In this document: piece after piece, positions 11,887 to 24,130 of the stretch
How positions within the stretch are numbered: the stretch's first letter is position 1
Layout: each line of letters opens with the position of its first letter
Source of the DNA: Chrysemys picta bellii
Taxonomy: Eukaryota > Chordata > Testudines > Emydidae
Direction: 5' to 3'
Assembly: GCF_011386835.1 (NCBI RefSeq)
Contig: NC_088795.1
Span: forward strand, 121,165,434 to 121,229,433
DNA length: 64,000 nt
Position numbers and translations under genes: made by a program
The notes under the pieces: generated by a model
The model's input: the letters and a program-made list of their open reading frames with translations, nothing else
Told to the model about the DNA's origin: nothing
Database searches by the model: none

Positions 11887-12589
11887 TGTGAAGTATAACA
11901 CCTAGTAAGATGAACTTGCTTATTAGGAGTTAGTCAGTATAGGCTTGTTAGCCAAAATAGGCCCTAAAGGCTTAACCATCAGTCATATAATTATGCCTCC
12001 TCATACTGTGAGACAAACAAGTGACCACACAAGAACAGGTACACTGCATAATTGTGTAAGAAATCTTGTGATAAGGGGGATTTCAGGGGGATTTTGCAAT
12101 ATAACTATAGAGATAACCACATTAATACACATGAATTATTGGTGGAAATGGCTTGTGTCTGTGGTTCAAGGTTTAACTATGGTTAATTGGAATGCCACAT
12201 ATGGGCAGGGGTCAAAACCATATCAGATATGGTTCCGGACATGTTTGAGTAAAATTGAAAAGGTGTTGTTGGGACACTGGCATGATGACATGGGACAACC
12301 GTGTAGGAAGCTTGGCCCAGAGCCTTCCTCTTGGGGTGATCTCCATTTACTTTTTCTTTCATCTTTGTTTCTAATGGTCTCCAAAAGGCTGTTAGTATGC
12401 ACAATGTAAGACTGTAAGCAGGAAACCAATACTGTACTTATCTTATACTTATATATTGATTTTTCTATTATTTCAATTATATTTGACTGTATTTTTAACC
12501 AAAACTCCTAAATGTCTGTCCTTCCTTCTTAATTCCTCATTAATTAACTCTAAGTAGCTTCCTGAATAAAGAACCTGTTATTTGTGACA
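11887..12589 (+). mobile_element. LTR-like block, possible solo LTR
   Basis: The block begins TGTGAAGTATAAC right where the SINE breaks off and ends GAATAAAGAACC...TTGTGACA, with a polyadenylation signal AATAAA at about 12565 in the expected place before the end. TG and CA termini fit an LTR, but I see no matching target duplication and no second LTR. The 154-codon frame at 11945-12409 lies inside it and has no domain. It could also be an unrelated retroposon. Confidence 0.4.
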
Positions 12590-12989
12590 AGTGTATGTTT
12601 CACCCCAGTGAATAATTTTATAATTGCAATAATCGATTAGGCTACAAGGTGGTGGCATGGATGAGCTGAAATAACACCTGTTTGTATATAGTCTATAATT
12701 CTTTAAAGTGCCTTGAAGCTGGTCAAAAGCAGGGTATACATCAATAAATAATAATTTCATTGAGGTTAATGGATGATGGCAGGCAATCCAGGTGTAGCAC
12801 AATATCAGCAACAGAGCCTTAATAAACATTTTGTGTTGTGTTACTGAGTAGCACATGTGTTGAATTTCTTGTGCAGATGATTGTTTCCCAACCCATTCCA
12901 TGAATTGTTCGCTGCATTTATCACCTCCAGTCATGTGACCATCTCAGTGTTCTATATGTCTGAGGAAATCAAGAAACAATTATAGGTCA

Positions 12990-13090
12990 TGATCTCAGTT
13001 ACATTGGTGCAAATCAGATGTGACTTCACTGAAAGGAATGGAGTTTATCCTGCTGTACAGTGCTGTAACAGAGCAGAATCAGGCCCCTGA
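12990..13090. repeat. Small palindromic interspersed repeat
   Basis: TGATCTCAGTTACATTGG on the left and CTGTAACAGAGCAGAATCAGG on the right are roughly complementary around a central GACTTCACTGAAAGGAATGG. It looks like another member of the palindromic family listed at 540-625 and 44287-44402. Confidence 0.45.
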
Positions 13091-13184
13091 AGTATAAATT
13101 ATCCTTAGCTACCAGAAATCCACTGATAAATGGCATACAATTTAAAATATTTCCCTCAAATAACAAGATAAAAACACAAGAATT

Positions 13185-13615
13185 GCAATACCAGATAAGA
13201 CCAGTGGTCCACCTAGTACAGTATCCTGTTTCCACCAGTGGCCAGTACCAGGTATCTCAGAGGAAGGTTAAAAAAGAAAACAAACAAACAAAAAACCAGC
13301 AACCCCAAAACCATGCACTAGGAAGTTATGGAATAACCTACCCATAAGGATTTTTTTTTCTTCCCATTCCGTATTAGAGGTTTCCCAGTTATCTGAAATC
13401 TTTATTATTGTAACTTTGGATGTTTTCATTATAGAACATTATTGAACTAACTGTTCAATCAGTTTTTGAATCCTCAATTGTATTTTGTAGCACTAAGGTC
13501 CATAGGCTACTTACGTTGTGTGGAAAAAGTATTTCCTTTTGCTTTACATTTATTGACTTTCATTGTTCTTGTATTTTAAGACAGATAGAAATGTCCAATC
13601 CTAATAAACTCTCAG
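13185..13615 (-). mobile_element. CR1-type LINE 3' fragment, antisense
   Basis: Words such as GACCAGTGGTCCACCTAG, CAGTATCCTG and CAGTGGCCAGTACCAGGT are the reverse complement of a CR1-subfamily 3' region common in turtles. Later words (GTGTGGAAAAAGTATTTCCTT) fit the same element. An A-rich insertion near 13270-13310 and many substitutions indicate age. No reading frame survives. Confidence 0.55.
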
Positions 13616-14319
13616 ATTGACAGCTAATTACAAGGTTAGGACAAATCAGCTTCATTCACAGCTGTATATGTGTCTAAAAACCTTCCTCTTACCTTTCAGA
13701 GAGGATTTGAACAAGGTCCTCTGGAAGAGGGTCACATTATGTAACTCTTTTGGGTTACTCTATATATTGTGTAGATGCCTCAAGAAACCTCTCACATAAG
13801 CTAGTACAGAGACATCTGAAGGACTAATTCAACCATCCACTTACACACGTACACTGTTAATAGATTTTAATATACAAAAAAGATGAGTATTTCCCCCAAC
13901 GATGAAGCGCGAATTTCAACTGTGAACTGGACAACCATTTAATTAGTTTAATGCTCTCCTCTTTGTAGGAGGATCAATTCAATTTGTTACTGTGACAGGG
14001 CCTATCAGTCCTTCTCCATTCCCTGCTGACACACCCATGCTCATGAAAAACCTACTCAGACTGGGCTACCAATAAGACTTAGTCCTCCAGAGGCCTAGAA
14101 AGGCCAGGAGGAGATATTGACTATTTGGGAGCCAGTAGGCCAGTTAAATAAGCTGGCTTGCTTCTTCTCAGGGGCAGTGTGGGGGTGAGACTGGCAGCCC
14201 CAGCCCTAAGCTAAGTCAGGGACTTGCCCTCAAGTGGTGTGGCTATGTGCTTGCCTTTGAGTTTGTTTATTTAAAGGAGCAGACAGCCAAATTCTGAGAT
14301 TTGTTATCCATAGTTAACT
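13616..14319. other. No gene seen; unclassified DNA
   Basis: Short frames only and no recognisable repeat ends. Confidence 0.5.
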
Positions 14320-14327
14320 GTCTAGAG

Positions 14328-14476
14328 CAGGCCCCTGGAGCTTGCGGCCCACTCAACACACAGCTGCGGCCCATGTGACATCCTCAGGGCCATACAGGTA
14401 GTACTGGATGTGGCCCGCATAACTCGTTGTGGTCCACATATGTGGCCCACAATGGTAAACAGGTTGAGAACCACTG
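14328..14476. mobile_element. Short non-autonomous hAT element with perfect 8-bp target duplication
   Basis: The right terminus GGTTGAGAACCACTG (14462-14476) is a classic hAT/Charlie-type end, and the left end starts CAGG. The 149 bp are flanked on both sides by GTCTAGAG (14320-14327 and 14477-14484), an exact 8-base duplication as expected for hAT transposase. The interior repeats GGCCCACA- and GCGGCCCA-type words and has no coding content. Confidence 0.85.
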
Positions 14477-14484
14477 GTCTAGAG

Positions 14485-16060
14485 ACTGACACTGAGCTTA
14501 CAGCCTGGGCCACTAAGGTGGTCATTCCCATGTGCCCAGAAAACCAGATGTTCTGGCATTTCCAGGATCGATGTGGGGCTGCCCCTACCTGCATGACTCT
14601 GCCCCTGCCAGTGTGACCTTGCGCACATGGTGTGTACATGGTCATTCCACACAGGGGACGTCATTTTGAAGAGTGCACTGCCCTGCCACTGCTGGCCTGA
14701 CCTCGCACTCACACTATGCATGAGTTCACACTGGTGGGGGCGGAGCAGCACATTCAGTCTGATATTGGGCAAAACCACATCCGTTTTTGTCCCAGCACTA
14801 GACAGGGGACAAACCAGCCAAAAAGAAGACTGCCTATGGACTTCCCTGTTCTGAACAAGTGACCCCAACTTGTTAACTATGGCAGGCAGCGCCTGCAGCA
14901 TTATATTTGACCCTGCAGGGGATCTTGGAGTGCAGCTCCACCTGGGACCATTACCTGGAAGTGGAATGGTTCAGTTTCAGTTAAAAGCAAGAATGTAACA
15001 CCCCTTGTTTTTTTCTGTGAATTAGATCAGAAAATACCAAATATGCTTGTTAGCAAAATCACTGGGGGAAAATAAAAGAACACTGCAATTTCTGGAAGAA
15101 AAATAGCTGAAAAGCACTCTTTGGCTGCTAAATATGTTTGTAAATGTTGGACCATAGCCGCACTCTGGAAACGTATAGTTCCGTTGACTTCACTTCGGAA
15201 TAGCTATGGATCTGGCTTACCATTTTTTCTCCCTTCACATATTAATATTTTTTTCTTATGGGCCCGATGCAGTTCCCTTTGAAGTGAAGTGCAGAAGGAA
15301 AGGTATATGCAAGTAGACTTCTGGTACTAGCATAAAAAAGCTCTTCTATTCTGTAATTATGGCTTTTCTGAAAAATAGTCTCCTCTACAAGACCTCCATG
15401 ATCACCTTTGTAGTAACATTTTTCTTTGATTCATATGATTTTTAAATTAGCCATTAAAGCTGGCTGGGAACTGGAATTTCCATTCCATGGGAAATTCCAG
15501 TATTTGATTTTTTTGGTTTTGTTCTGAATCAGAATAAGAAACTAACATTTTGAAACTTCCAGTGAAATGAAAAATTTTGATTCAGGAAGACTGAAATGTT
15601 TTGTTTCAGCAGTGTTGAAATTGTGTTTTTATTCCCTTTTTCTTATCTGGGACAATTGAAATAAACAGGATCTTTGGGTTTTTTAAGAGTTTGTCTTCAT
15701 TGACAGCTTGTTCTTCATTTGGAATAATAGTCTTGTTTCTATTTGTGACATTCCCAATGGGCAGCAGAGAGAATTATGGCAGTGTCACAAACCGAAGAAT
15801 ATGGTTTCATGTAGAAAAGCAGAAATGTCCACAAACCCCTAGAAAAATAAAGATCCTGTTATATGTAAACACCCTTATTGCTGAAATCAGTGGGAGTCTT
15901 TTCATTGGCTTTAATGGCAACTGGAGCAGACCGTAGGAGATTTGACTGTTGACACAGAGCCCTACCCTGCCCTGTGAAACAGAGTGAGCTGTAGCTGCAT
16001 GTGTCAGCTGTGCTCCACAATAGGACTTCTTAGGTGCATAACATGAATAGTGTTTGCAGG
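14485..16060. other. No gene seen; one AT-rich self-complementary repeat
   Basis: The stretch at about 15440-15640 is dominated by words such as GGAAATTTCC, GAAATGAAAAATTTTGA and GAAATGTTTTG that pair with each other. It resembles stretches at 30490-30680 and 33400-33740 and may be an old foldback family. No coding region was found. Confidence 0.45.
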
Positions 16061-16775
16061 TGTGACAGAATGAACTGTCACTGGGTGGGAAGAAAACAAC
16101 CCACCCCCCAAGTCCCCTGAGAAGCAGGTAGTGGACTACCCCCAAGCAATTAGTGGTCCAGCTGGCTCTAATTAATCACTAATCCTAGCAGAGGCTGCTG
16201 GGAGTAGGAGCTTATAAAATCAGGGCCAACTCACTCATTGGGGTGAGTCAAGTTTAGGAAAAGTGTTGCTGAAGAAGGGCCTGGCAAAATCTGGGAGCAT
16301 AGAACCTGATAAGAACCCAGGAAGGCTAGAATGAAGCCCAGGAACAGGGGAGTACTGAATACTGAAGAACAGGATGGACCTTAGAAAGAAAGGTACAGAC
16401 GCCCCCCAACTTACGCAATTGTTCTATTCCGGAAAGCCTTGCATAACTCGAATTTTGCGTAAATCGGAAACGTATACCCGTATGTTACGCAAAAATTTCC
16501 GCAACTCAAAAATCCTATTTCTGCCTTATGGAACTTTTTCCATAATTGCGAATTTGCGTAACCCGGGTCTTGCGTAACCCGGGGAGCGTCTGTACTGAAT
16601 CAGGGAGAGATTGGGGTCTGTCTCTGTTTAAAGACTTGAATGTAGTGTTCTTCAAAGTAAAAGAGACCTTAATATCATGTGAGGAGCAAGGTGCATGGAT
16701 TTATAGGATTTGGATGTAAAATAAACTCACCACAACTTTGTTTGAAGAATTACATTCTCTGGTTCCTTCCTGACA
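16061..16775 (+). mobile_element. LTR-like unit interrupted by a MITE
   Basis: It starts TGTGACAGAATG, has a TATA-like CTTATAAAATC near 16211, an AATAAA-containing word at about 16719 and a possible TGACA end near 16775. Subtracting the nested element at 16396-16592 leaves about 516 bp, a normal LTR length. No target duplication or partner LTR is visible, so the limits and the LTR assignment are tentative. Confidence 0.45.
16396..16592. mobile_element. TA-flanked MITE, Tc1/mariner-Tigger-like
   Basis: The ends CAGACGCCCCCC and GGGGAGCGTCTG are inverted repeats with one mismatch, and a TA dinucleotide lies on each side (16394-16395 and 16593-16594). This is the target preference of Tc1/mariner superfamily elements. 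The body repeats TTGCGTAA- and TTACGCAA-type words in both orientations. It has no coding capacity and must depend on a transposase from elsewhere. Confidence 0.75.
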
Positions 16776-19700
16776 CCCCTCCCTCCATATTTGTATTTCT
16801 GTTTTGGTCAAGGCATCCTGGCCCACCAGGGAATAATCTGATGACAGCTGGATCAGTGCATCTGTTTTTAAGAGGGAGTGGATTGAGGAACTGTCTCCCA
16901 ACCCAAGTTGTTAAAGCCAGTTCTCACTGTATTGCCAGGGCTAAGAGTGTTTTCTGGTTTAAAACAGAAGCTTAAAAATAGTATTTTATGTATGCAAGAG
17001 CATGTCTCAGAAGGGTAGACAATATTGAAAAGAAATGTGAATTTTTTTTTTTAACTTTGCAAAAGGTCATGCATCTGAATTAGCATAATATGCTGTTAGT
17101 CCTTTCAGCTTCCTCTATTTGCATATATTCTTGTGAAAACCTATTACAAAAAAGTTAATTTAAATAATTTAAAGAATAATAATTTTACATGTTTTACCTT
17201 TCTGAATAAAGCCATAAGATAAACATGCCTAACAATATATTGCTAATGGGCTGTCATATTTAAAGTCATTTACAAAACCTTATCTAAAAAAGAAAAATGA
17301 ATGAGCTGACTTCGTTAGCCTCAATGAAAGTGATAGGCAGATGGCAGTGTCTATTTGAGTTTTATTCTCTTGGGACCTGTGCAACTTTCTAGAATTTGCA
17401 CACACTTAAGGGCCACATACCCAGTCTGATAAATATGGCAGACATCAATAGGAATCTTACCTTGGGGCTATAATTTGGACTTTAAAGAATTATGCCCTGG
17501 TTCAGCAAGACATGGGGCTATTCTTGTACTTAAAGCTAAGTGGGTGCTTTGTTGAGTTAAGGCCTAACCCTGAATCCTGCTCTTACTGTAAATGGTAAAA
17601 CTTTCACTGAGATCAGTGGTTCAGAATCAGCCCTGATATGTGGTCTTCCAATGTGTGCAGTCCTGAGAGGGTGAAGAACCTGGCTATACATGGGTGGAAA
17701 ATGTTCAAGAGTCACAGAAAAAACAACATTCATACTGCATCTGGAGGTGGTGGAGATGTGCAGAGGTGGATGAGGCTCTTGTGTAAATTAGTTCTCCCTC
17801 ACCCTCTGAATGGTGCTACTTCCTATTTTCCTTCTTTTCCATCACCATCCCCACCCGTAGGGGTTGCAAATGTAATCTGTTATTGGCTCTAGAATGGGGA
17901 GAAACCCAGAATTTTGTTTTCAGTTCACAAAACCAAAACTAGCCATTGAACGTGGACTAATCTTCCACCCTGATTGCTGGTAAGGTGTGGTATTTCACAC
18001 TCTTTTCCCTTTTCAATTGCACAATAGAAAATCACTGCCTCTTGAACTCACAAAAATTTTGCAAAGCTATCTTATGCCAGCTTGCTGAATTTCAAACTAA
18101 ACAAGCAGCAGTTGCAGCACCGCAATTTACCTTTCTCAAGGATATAATTTTTCCCTGCATTTGGCAAAATCAGGCATAGTACTTAATTTTCTTATGCAAG
18201 TCAAAGGCGTGTCGTCAGGATTGATTACTTATGTTCATAAAGTGCTTTGATAAGGTAAAATGCTAGATCAATGATATGCTTCTTGAATGTAATTCATATA
18301 AAATGATCAGAAGGCAAACAGTTAGCTTTGCATTCTTTGAGTCATTTTATTATTTGCAAGTATTTGGATAGTTACCGAGTATTTGTTCATGTAAATCACC
18401 CAAGGTAAATGTTCCTGAATCCCCAGAGTTCTACAAATAGAGTAGGAGTGAATAGTCATCTGAAAACTGCTACTTGTAAAATTAACCCAATGCAGAGGAC
18501 CAGGACAAGGCCCATGCACAATATGCCACGGGAGTCCCACTTAATCCCTACTTTGAGGGTTTAATTAGGATTTAATTGCAATAGGTCTTGTATTGCCCCT
18601 TTCATAAAGCTTATAGTTCATTTTATTACTGTATTGAAGAATAAAAGAAGGAAGGCCAAAAATAGTCCTACTTTCACTTCATGCTCCAAATTGTGCCCAC
18701 TTGCATGCTAGCTGAACTCTTTTGCCTAGAAGAAAAGCCAGTACAATTTCAGAATATGGCTACTAAGGAGAGGTTTTTGCACATATGACTGTTTCACAGT
18801 CACTTTAGTTTTCTTTACTGCTTCCTGCTTTGCCCAGTCACCCACTTGTTTCTGTGGGTGGCTGTATCTGGAGTAATGAATGGTCAACAGATTGTCCCAA
18901 ACATATCAGAAATGGTAAAGTAGTTCACCTGTTTTTTTGGCATTTTTACCCCTAGTGTGACCGAATATGAAGTCCAACCATTTATTATGTTATGGAATGA
19001 ACTGTCATTAAATCAAAATTATACATAATTCACTTAGGAACTTGTACCCTGTTAGAAGTTACTTTGCTTTATTTTAATACTACTGTATGTGAAGGTGATG
19101 TTACTTTCTACATAAAATGCTGAGAGAATTTTGGGTTTGTGTAAAAATTCTTTAGAGAGGTTCTTTCCCTAAAATTCCACAGGAACTTTCCCTAAGGATC
19201 AAAATGGTTGCTTAATATACAAGCAGATAGGGCCAGGCTATACATACAAGTGGGATAGGCAAGCTGGTTCAGAAAAATAAGAAGTCCTAAGTCCATTAGT
19301 TAATCTGTCTCTCTATGTGAGATTTGAAAATATTCAGGGCCAAAATTTTCCCTGCATTCCAGCCCCTTTGCACTACATATGTCACATAAAGAGGCTGGGA
19401 AGCAGTTGTGTGCAGGAGACCAAACTAGATCATAGCAGGCTCTTGTGGCACTTAAAAATCTATGGGATTCACCTCAGCTGGTGTAAATAGGAACCCCTCC
19501 ATTGAGGAAGTCATGATCAAACTTTTACCAAGTCATGAAACAAAAATATTGGCCTCAATTACACATGTACAAAACCACAATGCCATGAGAGCATCACTTG
19601 GCTCCATGAGATGTATAGATTTTTCTAGCCAGGAGAAACTAAAGTAGCAGCTGTTAATGCAAATATTTTGCCTCAAGAAAAAATACCAGGTGCCAATAAG

Positions 19701-20322
19701 GGATCACTACGTTTAATTGCAAGAATAAACAAAGTGAATGCATGCATATATAAAAACATATTTTATCCAGCTGTAAAAATCTGACAAGCAGATGTCACCA
19801 AACTGGGCTTCATATCTTCAAATATATAATTATTTGTGTTGACCAAATTAAGTTAAAACTCACATTGCTTCATGGCACTAGTTGGCCAAACTGGACCAGA
19901 GTGCTTTGTGATTGGACTACTGATTAAACTGAATTCATATGTCTATGGCTTAGCTGCAGACAAAATGGGGAAAATACAGCTTGTGGAACCATACCACTGG
20001 TCTTGCAATGACAGTTATATAAAAAACAAAGCTATTGAAATCTGTAAACCTGAACTCTCACAAACAGAGCTGTTAGCCAGGAATGTAAATTTTTTCTTAT
20101 AAACCACCAATTTGTTTGGATAGATTGTACTGGGAATTTTTTTCTTATAAGTAAAAGGTTAAAAAGAAATTGACTAAAATATGGAAACTAGTTATTGTAG
20201 CAACAGTAAGTAAAAATGGAAAGGGCTTGTTATTCACTATTGACTTTTTTATTTTGATTATATAAGTATATTATATTTGACCTTTATATTCATCTTAAAT
20301 TCTCTAAATTATATATTAGGTA
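16776..20322. other. No gene seen; unclassified DNA with a possible conserved patch
   Basis: Open frames are short and carry no domains. The AT-rich block at about 17040-17300 contains dense TTTGCAT-, TAATTT- and AATAAT-type words and reads like amniote noncoding conserved sequence, though nothing here proves it. A degraded palindromic repeat may sit at 17550-17635. Confidence 0.45.
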
Positions 20323-21785
20323 AATCATAGAATCGTAGGACTGGAAGGGACCTCGAAAGGTCATCTAGTCTAGTCCAGTCCCTTGCACTCATGGCAGGAC
20401 CAAGTATTATCTAGACCATCCCTGACAGGTGTTTGTCTAACCTACTCTTAATCTCCAATGATGGAGATGCCACAACTTCCCTGGGCAATTTATTTCCATG
20501 CTTAACCACCCTGACAGGAAGCTTTTCCTAATGTCCAGTGTAAACTGCCCTTGCTGCAATTTAAGCCCATTGCTTCTTGTCCTATCCTCAGAGGTTAAAG
20601 AAAAGAATTTTTCTCCCTCCTCCTTGTAAAACCTTTTATGTACTTGAAAACTGTGATCATGTCCCATCTCGGCCTTCTCTTCTCCAGGCTAAACAAACCC
20701 AATTTTTTCAATCTTCTATCACAGGTCATGTTTTCTAGACCTTTAACCTTTGACCTTTGTTGCTCTTCTCTGGACTTTCTCCAATTTGTCCACATCCTTC
20801 CTGAAATATGGTGCACAGAACTGAACATAATACTCCAGCTGAGGTCTAATCAGCGCAGAGTAGACCAGAAGAATTACTTCTCAGGTCTTGCTCACAACAC
20901 TCCTGCTAATACATCCCAAAATGAAGTTTGCTTTCTTTGCAACAGCGTTACACTGACTTATATTTAGCTTGTGATCGTTTATAACCCTCAGATCCCTTTC
21001 TGCAATACTCCTTCCTAAGCAGTCATTTCCCATTTTGTATATGTACAACTAATTGTTCCTTCCTAAGTGGAGTACTTTGTATTTGTCCTTAGTGAATTTT
21101 ATCCTTTTTACTTCAGACCATTTCTCCAGTTTGTCCAGATCATTTTGAATTTTAATCCTATCCTCAAAAGCACTTGCAACCCCTCCCAGCTTGGTATAGT
21201 CCACAAACTTAATAAGTGTAATCTTTATGTCATTATCTAAATAATTGATGAAGATATTGAACAGAACTGGACCCAGAACCTATATCTCTGCGGGACCCCA
21301 CTCATTATGCCCTTCCAGCATGACTGTGAACCACCGATAACTACTCTGTGGGAATGATTTTCCAACCAGTTATGCACCCACCATATAGTACAGCCACCTA
21401 GGTTGTATTTCCTTTGTTTAAGAGAAGGTCATGGGTGACAGTATCAAAAGCCATACTAAAGTCAATATATATCACATCTGCCGCTTCCCCCCTAGCCACA
21501 AGGCTTTTTACCCTGTCAAAGAAAGCTATTAAGCAGCTTGCGAAATGTATGTTGACTGTTACTTATTGCCTTATTATCTTCTAGGTCTTTGCAAATTGTT
21601 TGCTTAATTATTTGCTCCATTATCTTTCTGGGTACTGAAGTTAAGCTGACTGGTCATTAATTCCCTCGTTGTCCTTATTTTCCTTTTGATTGATGTGCAT
21701 TATATTTGCCCTTTTCCAGCCCTCTAGAATCTCTCCCTTCTTCCATGTCTTTTCAAAGATAATAGCTGATGCTGAGACCTTTGTA
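20323..21785 (-). mobile_element. CR1 LINE, 5'-truncated, antisense
   Basis: The 3' terminus is on the left: TCATAGAATCGTAGG at 20325-20339 is the reverse complement of the ATTCTATGA repeats that end CR1. The following CTGGAAGGGACCTCGAAAGG and GTCATCTAGTC words are the CR1 3' tail. The copy continues as about 1.46 kb of antisense ORF2 sequence and stops near 21785, a typical 5' truncation from incomplete reverse transcription. Its tail matches that of the SINE at 60320-60502. Confidence 0.9.
20400..21780 (-). pseudogene. CR1 ORF2 (reverse transcriptase C-terminal part), broken
   Basis: Read on the minus strand, the region gives the second half of a CR1 reverse transcriptase and the conserved C-terminal tail. 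Visible pieces in order are YIDFSMAFDTVTHD (about 21435-21475), SGVPQ (about 21290), a degraded catalytic block FVDYTKL (21187-21210) where active CR1 copies have F-A-D-D, then KKLGLFSLEKRR and MITVFKYIKG (about 20630-20710), and SLTSEDRTRSNGLKLQQG further on. Stops and frame changes separate these pieces, the upstream endonuclease domain is absent, and the second catalytic aspartate is replaced. In a working element the protein nicks DNA and copies its own RNA at the target. This copy cannot do so. Confidence 0.85.
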
Positions 21786-22420
21786 TTTGTGTTGGAAGAT
21801 GCAAGCTTAGCAAAATAATTGTTACAAGAAGCTTAAGAAATAAACCGCCTCTAGGTCAGTGGTTCCCAAACTTTCACAACCCATGAACCCCTGTCAAGAA
21901 AATATCAAATCTTACGAACGCCCTCCTAAAAATTAATGTTTCCAGTGATTTTCTCCCTGAACTGAGCATAAATTATAGAAGCAGTGATCTTGGAAATAAT
22001 TTGTTTTTTTATGACACGCTTATTACACACTATTTATTATTACATTATTATTTATCATTACATTATTAATTTTATTACATTATGAAAACGGCAACACTCT
22101 TCCAAGATTTCACTTTTGTAGCTCATATCACTTTGATTAAGCCTGTTATAGGACAAGGCTCCTACTTGTTTCATCAAGGAGTACCAGATGTGAAGCAGCA
22201 TGAAGGTATTTAAGAAGCCAATTTAAATAAAGAGTTCCTGCAAATGCCTAAAAAGCTTTCAGGTCTTGAGGCAAACAAACGCACGACTACAAGAAAGCTT
22301 AAACTTGCTCGTCATACTAATTTTAAAAACAATACTAGCAGTCTGTTTAATTTTAGAAACAGCCAAAAATATCCACCTCCCTTTCCATTTCTCATACGGA
22401 GTCTTGAAGTTTAAATCTCC

Positions 22421-24130
22421 TCAGTGTGATGGATGTGCTTCCTTTGATCTGCATAGCTCGTGGAAGTCTGGAACCATTGGAGAAAGATAAAGTCTGAGGT
22501 CTGGACCAGCATTGAGTCTGCTTCTGTATTTGGTTTTCAGATGTGCATACGAGGAAAATGCTTTCTCGCATAAGTATGTTGTTGAAAATGGTAACAAAAC
22601 GATAGTAGCTTTTTCTGCCAGCAGGGGGTACCCATTTCTTAAACTAAGCCAAAAATTGATCAATGACAGACTTCTGAAATTCCTTTTCAGTTCGTAATCA
22701 CAGATCTCAATCAATTTCTCTTTTTCCTCAGTGCTCAATATCTATGTTGAGAATGTGGTATCGTCAAATGGGTTGCAAATCCAGTCATTATCACCTGACA
22801 TAGCTGGAAAGTATTGCCTGAACGTTGTGCAAAGTCCTTTTAGGTGTGCGGTTATATTGGCTGTAGTGCACAGATCCAACTGAAGTTTATGTCTGCCAGA
22901 AAGTCATGAACAGTACTGAAATACTCAGTTTGATTGTTTTCCAAACAACTTTCCCAGAACTGCAACTTCTTTATCATGGATTCAACTCGGTCTTGCACAT
23001 TGAAAACTTATATTAAAGCCTTGAAGAGATAAATTTAGGTCATTAATCCTCGAGAAAATGTCTGCTAAATAAGCTAGGCTCTGGAGCCAGACATAATTTT
23101 CCATACAGCTGGCAAGGTGGAAAGGGTGGCTGTTGCCCTGTGAGAGCCATCTAATTTTGTTATGGGACAACAGACAATTGTGTACACTACCCATTTCTTC
23201 ACAAAGTACGTGAAATATTCTGGAATTTGTTGGCCGTGATTTTATGAAATTCACCATTTTCACTGCATTGTCCAGCACTTCCTTCAGTCCCTCAGGCATG
23301 TGTTTTGCTGCAAGGGCTTGTCTATGGATACTGCAATGAGTCCAAGAGATGTTTGATGCAACCTTTTTCCTTTGAGCTACAAATCTGGTATACTTCCCCC
23401 TCATTGATGTGGCCCCATCAGTGCAAATGCCTAGGCAATGAGACCAATCTATTTCCTTTTCTTGAAAATATGCATTAGTCAGATTGAAGATATCTTCTCC
23501 AGTTGTACGTTCTTTCCATGGTCGGCAAAACCACAAGTCTTTTTCAACCATACCTTATTCACATAACGTACAAACAATAGCAAAATAGATAGATTAGCAA
23601 CATCCGTTGATTTAGCCAACTGTATAGCATAATATGGACTATTTTTCACTCTGTGTACAATTGTGGTCTCTACATTACTTGACATGATATTGATTCTTTG
23701 CGACAATGTATTATTGGACAAAAGTACTACGTCAATCCTTTTTGGAGCCTTTTCTCTGAGCACGCAATGAACTTTATCTTTTATACATGGACCAATCAAG
23801 CTCTCTGCTATGGCATGGGCTTCTGATGCTTTTGCTACTCGGTAGCTTACTCAGTACAATGCTTCAAGTGCATTTTCGTGATCAGTATTTGCTTTGGATA
23901 AAAAACTGGTAATGTCACTTTTCCACTTGGCTAATTTTCACTTGAAAAAATCAACAGACTTGCCGAGTTGTGCGAGGTGCCTAGTTTCTAAGTGGCACCA
24001 AAGTAGAGGAGGTTTGAGGCTGCTGTTTGTTAGAACATCACCACAAATTATGCACTGTGGTTTTGGACACTCTTGATCGCCAATGCATGTAAAGCCATAT
24101 TTTATATAATTGTTGTCATATTTTTTCCTT
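22421..24130 (-). pseudogene. hAT transposase (BED zinc finger, DDE core, hATC domain), broken
   Basis: Reading right to left on the minus strand, the first recognisable block is a BED-type zinc finger. CIIC is encoded near 24040-24056 and HLETRH near 23980-23998, giving the C-C-H-H ligand pattern. A second block at about 23479-23830 includes LSNNTLSQRI and KSTDVANLS, which holds the first catalytic aspartate region. The third, 22982-23551, has CTDGATSMRG (second catalytic region) and HCSIHRQALA, both typical of ZBED5-like and Charlie transposases. The last, 22421-22738, is the hAT C-terminal dimerisation domain with LPFSTTYLCEKAFSS. These blocks lie in different frames with stops between them. 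The protein would cut the element out and reinsert it with 8-bp duplications. A domesticated host gene is excluded by the breaks and by the transposon ends around it. Confidence 0.88.

Noticed and set aside
11945..12409. 154-codon open frame
   Set aside because: It lies wholly inside the LTR-like block and lacks any domain.
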